Source of the DNA: Ixodes scapularis | Taxonomy: Eukaryota > Arthropoda > Arachnida > Ixodida > Ixodidae | Length of the DNA: 64,000 nucleotides | Assembly (NCBI RefSeq): GCF_016920785.2 | Contig: NW_024609884.1 | Coordinates: 37,491,035 to 37,555,034 of the forward strand | Direction of reading: 5' to 3' | In this document: positions 57,981-64,000 of the stretch, in pieces | How the letters are laid out: each line of letters begins with the position of its first letter | Numbering within the stretch: the stretch's first letter is position 1 | Position numbers and translations under genes: made by a program | Notes under the pieces: model-generated | What the model was told of the DNA's origin: nothing | Databases searched by the model: none | Seen by the model: only the letters and a program-made list of their open reading frames with translations

Positions 57981-58213
57981 GTCCCGAAGATTTGCAGCCA
58001 AATGATGGAGCTTCCTTTGGACCACCCTTTCATAGGAGAGCTTCAAAGTCAAGGAAAGGATTGGGCTGACCTTTGCCTTTTCGATGACACAAAAGGGGCA
58101 CTCAGAATCAGCCTATTAATCGGTGCTAACCAAGTATGGTAAATCATGAAGGGTGACAACATCCGCAGCGACTTGGTTGGACGGTGCAAGGACCAACGGA
58201 CGAAAATTATTAA
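57981..58213 (+). pseudogene. Broken end of the protease and start of RT
   Basis: The reading continues in the gag frame past the TAA (for example ELPLDHPFIGELQSQGKDWA) but meets a second TAA at about 58139 and another at about 58214. Intact BEL/Pao elements carry an uninterrupted frame here. Confidence 0.6.
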
Positions 58214-59197
58214 TTGACAACACAAAACCATGTCATGGCCTGTATTCTTAATGCAGGAGTCACCACCGAAGACGAAACGAACAAATTGCCAGCGTTTTGG
58301 GACCTGGAACATCTTGGAATCACAGACAATGAAGATAGGTCCCAGGAAACGGTGTTACCGACATTTGAAGAGTTGATTTGTTGGACTGAAGGCAGGTATG
58401 AAGTCTCACTACCCTGGAAGCCCAACAAAAGAACCGAGCTTCAGGACAACAAAGAGCTGGCGACAGCAAGGTTAAACGGGTTGATGCGAAAACTCCGGAG
58501 AGATGAAAACCTGCTGATCACTTACGACAGTGTGATCCGTCAATATTTGAAAGATGAACATGCAGAGGTGGTTCCAGATGCGAAGAAAAATACAGGACGG
58601 CAGTACTACATGCCGCACCATGCGGTAGTACGCGAGGAGGCGCTCACAACGAAGATTAGAATCGTATTTGACGCCTCATCTCACCAGCCAGGAAGGGAGA
58701 GTCTCAACGGATTTCTTGAAACGGAACCAAAGGCATCTGACGACCTATTACAGGTTCTCCTGAGGTTCCGAGTCAATAAAATAGCGATGACAGCAGATGT
58801 TCAGAAGGCATTTCTGCAAATATCAGTAAAAGAAAGAGACCGAGACGCGCTATGCTTCTTGTGGTTTGAAGAGAGGCCCACAACAACCGGTCAGTTACCA
58901 CCGATACAGGAGTGGAGGATGACCCGCGTTCCGTTTGGGACGGCATCCAGTCTGTTCTTGCTGACAGCTATCCTACAGCATCATTTCCGAACAGTTCAAA
59001 ACCACCCGGAGCCAGCTCAGGCTCCAGCGAAATCGCTCTATGTCGACGATTTATTGACTGGCGCCCAGAGTGAAGCAGCAGCAGTCAAGTTGTTTAACGA
59101 AACACAAGACATCTTGCAACAAGCTGGCACGAATCTTCAAAAATGGGCATCCAACAGCAAGACACTGCAAAGATTGTTCCAAAAGGGAGTCCCTTAA
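58214..59197 (+). CDS. BEL/Pao reverse transcriptase region (fragment of pol)
   Basis: The frame is 327 residues, in a different phase from gag. RT blocks are all present: KIRIVFDASS (147-156), motif A MTADVQKAFLQI (192-203, D195), RVPFGTASSLFLLTA (238-252) and the catalytic YVDD (276-279). Residues 1-100 belong to the preceding linker. It ends TAA at 59195-59197, before the RNase H. The ATG at 58214 is only the first Met in the frame. All catalytic residues are intact, but the frame is cut off from the rest. Confidence 0.8.
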   Translation: MTTQNHVMACILNAGVTTEDETNKLPAFWDLEHLGITDNEDRSQETVLPTFEELICWTEGRYEVSLPWKPNKRTELQDNKELATARLNGLMRKLRRDENLLITYDSVIRQYLKDEHAEVVPDAKKNTGRQYYMPHHAVVREEALTTKIRIVFDASSHQPGRESLNGFLETEPKASDDLLQVLLRFRVNKIAMTADVQKAFLQISVKERDRDALCFLWFEERPTTTGQLPPIQEWRMTRVPFGTASSLFLLTAILQHHFRTVQNHPEPAQAPAKSLYVDDLLTGAQSEAAAVKLFNETQDILQQAGTNLQKWASNSKTLQRLFQKGVP

Positions 59198-59355
59198 CCA
59201 ACTGATAGGGCGACGGTCACCAAGGTGCTTGGAATGTATTGGAATACAGAGGAGGACACTTCGAAGTTGTCGTTGACCTCGACGTTGAACTTCTTGAAAA
59301 CAAAATTAAGTACAAAGCGATATGTCCTTCAAGCTGCCAATAGAATCTACGAATC
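59198..59355 (+). pseudogene. RT thumb/connection remnant with a frame change
   Basis: After the TAA the protein continues (TKVLGMYWNTEEDTSKLSL) and the phase then shifts to that of the RNase H frame starting at 59356. The exact shift point is not defined. Confidence 0.5.
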
Positions 59356-60189
59356 ATGGGACTGCTATCACCTTTCACCATCCGGGTCAAGATTATGTTC
59401 CAAAAACTGTGGGAATTAAAGATAGACTGGGACAATAGTCTTCCTGGCAACATACAACAAGAGTGGAACACGTGGTGGAACGAGATTCCACAGCTACAAG
59501 TCATATCGATATCTCGATTCTTGTTCGAGGAACTCCGAGACACTACGCTGTTTTACGAACTACATGTCTTCACTGACGCCAGTCCGAAGGCTTACGGCGC
59601 AGTTGTCCACCTAAAAACATCTGACTCTGAGAACACAGGAGAAATACATCTACTACTTGCAAAGGCGCGAGTAGCACCTCTTAAAAAGCTGACACTCCCT
59701 CGCCTAGAGCTGATGGGAGCTCTCATCGGTTATAGATTACTGCGCTATGTAGAAAAGACGTTGTCTCTTCAAGACCACGAAGTATACTTGTGGACAGACT
59801 CTACCATAACGTGGAAGTGGATACAAGGTCAAACTCACCGATGGGAGACATTTGTTGCTAATAGAGTGAGGAAAATCCAAAACAACATGCCTACAGCTCG
59901 CTGGAGATACTGCCCGGGTAAAGAAAACCCGGCAGATTGCCTAACAAGAGGACTCTCCGCGTCAAACCTAGAGTCAAACAACTTGTGGTGGACTGGTCCT
60001 TCTTGGCTCAAGAAACCGTCACCAGAATGGCCACAGGCGCAACCCGAACGAGACGACCTAGACGACATGGAAGACAACGACATCAAAACCAATGTACTGC
60101 AAGTAACAACTGCCGTAGACGATCCTGTACTTGACTTGCAGCGCTACAGCGAGCTCTCAAGGGTCCTACGCGTCACTGCTTGGATTTAA
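59356..60189 (+). CDS. BEL/Pao RNase H region (fragment of pol)
   Basis: The frame is 277 residues. RNase H catalytic residues are visible: VFTDASPKAYGAV (D74), LPRLELMGA (E118) and YLWTDSTITWKW (D148). RNase H removes RNA from the cDNA hybrid. The frame ends at TAA 60187-60189. Beyond it, in the same phase, the integrase frame begins, so only a stop separates them. Confidence 0.8.
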   Translation: MGLLSPFTIRVKIMFQKLWELKIDWDNSLPGNIQQEWNTWWNEIPQLQVISISRFLFEELRDTTLFYELHVFTDASPKAYGAVVHLKTSDSENTGEIHLLLAKARVAPLKKLTLPRLELMGALIGYRLLRYVEKTLSLQDHEVYLWTDSTITWKWIQGQTHRWETFVANRVRKIQNNMPTARWRYCPGKENPADCLTRGLSASNLESNNLWWTGPSWLKKPSPEWPQAQPERDDLDDMEDNDIKTNVLQVTTAVDDPVLDLQRYSELSRVLRVTAWI

Positions 60190-60213
60190 CGTTTCAAAGA
60201 AAACACTGACGCA

Positions 60214-61623
60214 TTGAAGGAATTGTCTAACTACCTTTCAACGGCAGAACTCAAAAGGGCGGAACAATACTTGATAAAGGTCACACAAAAAAATGAATTC
60301 TCGGGAGAACTTAAGAGCATACGAAATAGAAGGCCGCTGAACAAGTCATCGAAGCTAAAAGATTTGACACCTTTCATAGATGACATCGGATTTTTACACG
60401 TAGGCGGTCGTCTCCAACAACTAAACGCATCAGAAGACCTCAAACACCCCATCATACTCCCCAACGCACATCGCTTCACCGAGTTACTTATATGGAGCGC
60501 ACATCAGCGGGTGCTTCACGGAGGAGTAGCAGACACTTCAACTGAATTGCGCGAACAGTATTGGATTGTACACGGAAGACAAGCCGTAAAAAAGTATCTG
60601 CGAAACTTCACCAGGTGTGCAAGGACACACTTGAGGGCCGCATCAGCTCTTATGGCACCACTGCCAAAAGAACGCATTGAGGCGACGCACCCATTCAACG
60701 TCGTGGGTACTGATTTTGCTGGTCCACTTTACACAAAGGAACAAAAGAACGCGAAGTCATATATCGCCATCTTCACATGCGCGGTCACACGAGCAGTTCA
60801 CCTCGAGCTCACAACGAGCACATCTGCTCAATCCTTCTTGATGGCTCCACGTCGGTTCGTTTCCAGAAGAGGACTGCCAGACCTACTTTATTCAGACAAC
60901 GCTTTGGCGTTTAAGACAATTGCAAGAGACATATCAGCTGTCTGGGAACTGCTCCGACATAAGGATGTACAAGACTATGTCGCCCACCATCACATCACCT
61001 GTAAATTTAGCGCCGAAAGAGCCGCATGGTGGGGAGGTTTCTGGGAGAGAATGATACGGACAGTGAAGACTTCCCTCAGGAAGGTTCTAGCACGAAGTTA
61101 TCTTAATTTTGAAGAGTTATCGACGGTGTTACAGGGAGTAGAAGCCGCCGTGAACTCGCGTCCTTTAACATTTCTTTACTCAGATCAACGGGAACCAACA
61201 ATTTTAACACCTGCACATTTCCTAGTAGGAAAACGCCTTCTGTCGTTGCCGACAATGAAGCAAATGAGCTCCAACCCGCATACATCGCGTGAACTAAGAT
61301 GGCGATGGAGCTACCGAGAATTAATCTCACAGCAGTTTTGGAAGAGGTGGATGAAGGAGTATCTTTTGCAGCTTCGCTCTGCCCACCACACTCCGCCCAA
61401 GAACACAACGCCTATTGCTGTCAGGGACGTCGTAATTATTCACGATGCGAGACGACCAAGAGCAACGTGGAAGGTGGGACGAATAACAGAAGTGCACCCT
61501 GGACGAGACAATATCATTCGCTCGTGTGAAGTCCGACTGCCGGACAGACGAACGTTTAGGAGACCAGTCCAACTTCTTTACCCACTGGAGGTCTGCAACA
61601 CGTCCGCGGTGGGAGCCTGTTAA
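60214..61623 (+). CDS. BEL/Pao integrase and C-terminal region (fragment of pol)
   Basis: The frame is 469 residues, same phase as the RNase H frame. It has a zinc-binding region (H97, H102, C135) in which the fourth ligand is replaced (CARTH, where C-x2-C is typical), so zinc binding is doubtful. The catalytic triad appears as D167 (GTDFAGP), D228 (YSDNALAF) and E278 (WERMIRT). The C-terminal part, from about 345, fits the region found after the integrase in BEL/Pao elements (DUF5641-like), ending PVQLLYPLE before the 3' LTR. The TAA lies just inside the 3' LTR. Integrase inserts the cDNA into the host genome. Confidence 0.8.
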   Translation: MKELSNYLSTAELKRAEQYLIKVTQKNEFSGELKSIRNRRPLNKSSKLKDLTPFIDDIGFLHVGGRLQQLNASEDLKHPIILPNAHRFTELLIWSAHQRVLHGGVADTSTELREQYWIVHGRQAVKKYLRNFTRCARTHLRAASALMAPLPKERIEATHPFNVVGTDFAGPLYTKEQKNAKSYIAIFTCAVTRAVHLELTTSTSAQSFLMAPRRFVSRRGLPDLLYSDNALAFKTIARDISAVWELLRHKDVQDYVAHHHITCKFSAERAAWWGGFWERMIRTVKTSLRKVLARSYLNFEELSTVLQGVEAAVNSRPLTFLYSDQREPTILTPAHFLVGKRLLSLPTMKQMSSNPHTSRELRWRWSYRELISQQFWKRWMKEYLLQLRSAHHTPPKNTTPIAVRDVVIIHDARRPRATWKVGRITEVHPGRDNIIRSCEVRLPDRRTFRRPVQLLYPLEVCNTSAVGAC

Positions 61624-61818
61624 ACATAACAGCATCTCGCGACTGGAAGAAAAGACCTGCGAGGAAAAGGAGGATCTCGTGCCATCAGAGGCCAGGCATT
61701 GTGCGTGCATCAGAGGCACGCACAATTTTTTTTCTCTGGACTAATCGTGCAACCGCTATGACGAGCTGCTCAGATTAAATCGCTTGTAATATCAGAGGCT
61801 GTTGGAGGAAGTTTTTAC
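61618..61818 (+). repeat. 3' LTR, about 201 bp
   Basis: It is the partner of 56126-56307 but carries an extra 19-bp segment formed by a local duplication (GTGCGTGCATCAGAGGCAC). The purine-rich GGTGGGAGCC directly before it may serve as the polypurine tract. Confidence 0.85.
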
Positions 61819-61824
61819 GCCACA

Positions 61825-64000
61825 CGCAAACAGCACAAAAAAAAAAAAGAACCATTGCATTAGAAATACTGGCTACGACGTGCCGTACAGGGAAGCAAAC
61901 ACGTGGCTTGGAACCGCATTGGAGCGGCTTGACTTATAGGCTTTAAATAATTACGGCATGAGCGTTCACTTTTTACTAAGAGACTCCTCCCCTGAGCCGT
62001 TCAAAATACTCTCAGAGGTATATATGACAATGCTGGAAAAGAGATCAACATGCTGGGAATATTTTTATTGCTAAGGTGGCCACCGAGATAATCCGTACCT
62101 TCAAAATGACCAGTATAAAAGCGGAAACGCAGAGCCAGTGATCGGGTTAGCGTGCTGTTGCATTGATGTTTGTATGTGTTTGTATGTGCCGTGTATATTT
62201 AGCTGATGCTAGTGGTATGTGCAATGTATCTGCATGTGTGTATAATAAAGGTTCCCGGAGGCCTTGAATCGCAATGGTGGCGTGAGCAGATAAAGGCAAC
62301 TTTTTTGTCGAACATGAATTGGGCGGTATCTAGCGCCACCTAGCCTAGCTACTTGCAATTACTCTGCTTGACCCTGCCATCTGTTGGCAAGCGATTTAGA
62401 CTTCTTTCACGCGTCGCAATGATTTCTGGTTACCGTGCAACAGCTGCTTCGCATTTGCTCTTTTGAGAGCGGCTTTTGGTTTCGTGAATGGTTTACCACT
62501 CCTCTGTGATGTGCGGTTGACGAAGGAATTGTGGCTTGAGGAATACCAACGGTAAGACGTAAAGAGCGCGAAGTAACTGGGCATCGGTTGTCTTCGTTTA
62601 ACATCGCAGTGCTGACGGCGAGAAGACTAACTGCTTTTGAAACGCGTCTCTTTACCTGCGGGGGGAAGCCGACTTTGGAAATAAATACAGTTCCCGGAAA
62701 GCTCGTGTAACGCTTTTATTTTCTGATTTCTCGCCGCCTAAAATAGACATAGCGTCGCCTTATTGAGCTTGATTTGCTCGATTCGGGACCGTCATAATGA
62801 GATGCAGGCGATGGAGGAACTTTGCTACCCTGCCTTAAGGACGAAAGTTTCTCCCTTTCTATAAGAATACAGGTTACAAAAACGTTCCTCTCTTTAGGGA
62901 GGGCTATAGATACCACATTTTCTAAGAGTGTACACGTGTGTCAACTACCGTTCGCTCAGCGGCGCTACTGTGTAAAATATTTTAAATTTATTATATTTTT
63001 TCTTGGTGCATAATTACTTCAGCTGCAAATTGCGATGTTTTAAAAGTGTTTAAGATCCCCCCCCCCCCCCTATTATGTTCAAATAACTTTCATGGTTTAC
63101 GTCACATGCATCACGTGATTTATGCAAAGGATTTATGGCGCCGGCCGAGCGTCCATGGGTCTCAATGGTCCCGCGTGGTCGCACGCAGCCACTTTCTACC
63201 GCAACGGACCACTTCCTGAGCAGCGGAATTACTCATGAACGCATGCACTTGCTCGTCGTGAGTTTCCGAACGAACTTTCTACGCAGTACCTTTGGTCAGG
63301 TTATCTACCCTCGATCAGAGGTATTTCTCCTGTCTATGATGCTGCTGGACAAAGTTCGTGTGACGTAGTTGTGTGACACGGTGGTGCTGGACTAACGTTA
63401 TTACATTAGCTCAGTTACGGAACAGCTCGCACACGCTGCATGCACGAGCATTACCCCCCCCCCCCCCCCCCCCCCACACACACACAAACACACTCACTCA
63501 CCACGACTCGCCTCCCGTCGTTCTACGCGCCGGACGGCTGCTTTGGTAACTGCAGCATATTCTCTGGGTTACATATGTTTCGAAGCGCAGCGTCTAGATG
63601 GCGTTCCACCGTACTCTATGAAACACACCGTCCGTAAGCGGAATCCTCGACGGCGCTTTGAATGAAGGGAGGCGGACTGAAGTGAGTGAAAGGGGGTACC
63701 CCCTTCCTTGGGGGTTCCACAATTGAGGTAATCTAGCAACGTTGGACTGGACCAGCTTGCGACACTGTCGTATTTCGCTTTAGTCTGTTCTTTCGTCTGC
63801 CGCCTTTTCTTTTCAGCTCTTTCACAATGATCTGCAGGAACGTGTTGATAATCCAGTTGATGCCGCTTATTCTTTTCTCGCGTGCCCAGCTGCTTTCCTA
63901 CACAAGCTACTTATGCGTTCTCTGGTGCGCCAACAATGGGAAGACAGATAAAAAGCCGGTCGTTACATTTTTCCGGATTTCACGCGACCTAACGTATGTA
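61825..64000. other. Non-coding stretch at the right edge
   Basis: A possible polyadenylation signal, AATAAA, lies at about 62245. Poly-C runs lie at 63058-63071 and 63454-63475, the latter followed by (CA)n. No gene is supported. Confidence 0.35.

Larger units (their letters stand above)
56120..61824 (+). mobile_element. BEL/Pao LTR retrotransposon, both LTRs and a 6-bp target duplication
   Basis: The element spans 5.7 kb. The target duplication GCCACA lies at 56120-56125 and 61819-61824. LTRs begin TGTTAAACATAACAGC and end GTTTTTAC. Domain order is gag, protease, RT, RNase H, integrase, as in BEL/Pao and Ty3-type elements; the retropepsin context and the long C-terminal region after the integrase mark it as BEL/Pao. 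Reading frames change twice between gag and integrase and stops intervene, so it is not functional as it stands. Intact LTRs and a clean duplication show it inserted as a complete copy. Confidence 0.9.

Overview
This is a eukaryotic, repeat-rich, mostly non-coding window. The mix of elements (an intact RNase H-bearing LINE, a CR1/L2-type LINE fossil, a BEL/Pao retrotransposon, a decayed Ty3-type gag, PIF/Harbinger-like DNA elements, an STPR peptide and many long palindromes) and the wording of the retroelement proteins look to me like an arthropod with a large genome, most likely a hard tick. That assignment comes from pattern recognition, not from a database search. There is no operon structure, no prokaryotic gene and no convincing tRNA or rRNA gene.

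Host coding content is sparse. The best host exon is a + strand terminal exon at about 13776-14308. It encodes a C2HC finger, a C2H2 finger and a stop codon, and it looks like the end of a zinc-finger homeobox (ZFHX/zfh-2-like) protein. An acidic reading frame at the extreme left edge (2 to about 93) could be an upstream exon of the same gene, and the 13 kb between them would then be intron. That interval has GC-rich, CpG-rich blocks (1-1300, 4340-6060, 10450-11500) separated by AT-rich DNA, plus a LINE fossil at 7.8-9.06 kb. After the terminal exon comes a probable 3' UTR and then gene-free DNA.

The rest is mobile or repeated DNA. From left to right: a long palindrome with a conserved leader (11.76-11.9 kb); two copies of a dispersed repeat (12.3 and 20.95 kb); a short foldback (17.63 kb); a PIF/Harbinger-like element with a transposase remnant (22.05-22.99 kb); an almost complete LINE on the - strand (25.07-28.34 kb), interrupted at its 5' side by an inverted-repeat element (28.34-28.59 kb); an STPR-type ORF (28.72-28.97 kb); LINE 3' tails (30.3 and 37.95 kb); a nested palindrome inside an AT microsatellite (34.24-34.55 kb); a perfect 59-bp-arm palindrome (36.1-36.28 kb); a 580-bp tandem duplication followed by an orientation-switching minisatellite (38.76-40.09 kb); a 26-bp array joined to a cluster of GGTCACGTGACC palindromes (41.52-42.19 kb); a three-copy inverted and direct repeat (42.74-43.83 kb); a decayed Ty3 gag (47.28-48.46 kb); a foldback (48.78-48.97 kb); and a BEL/Pao element with both LTRs and a 6-bp target duplication (56.12-61.82 kb).

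I see no cooperating gene system here. The most unusual content is structural: the family of palindromes with different arm sequences but a shared leader, and the 41.5-42.2 kb array.
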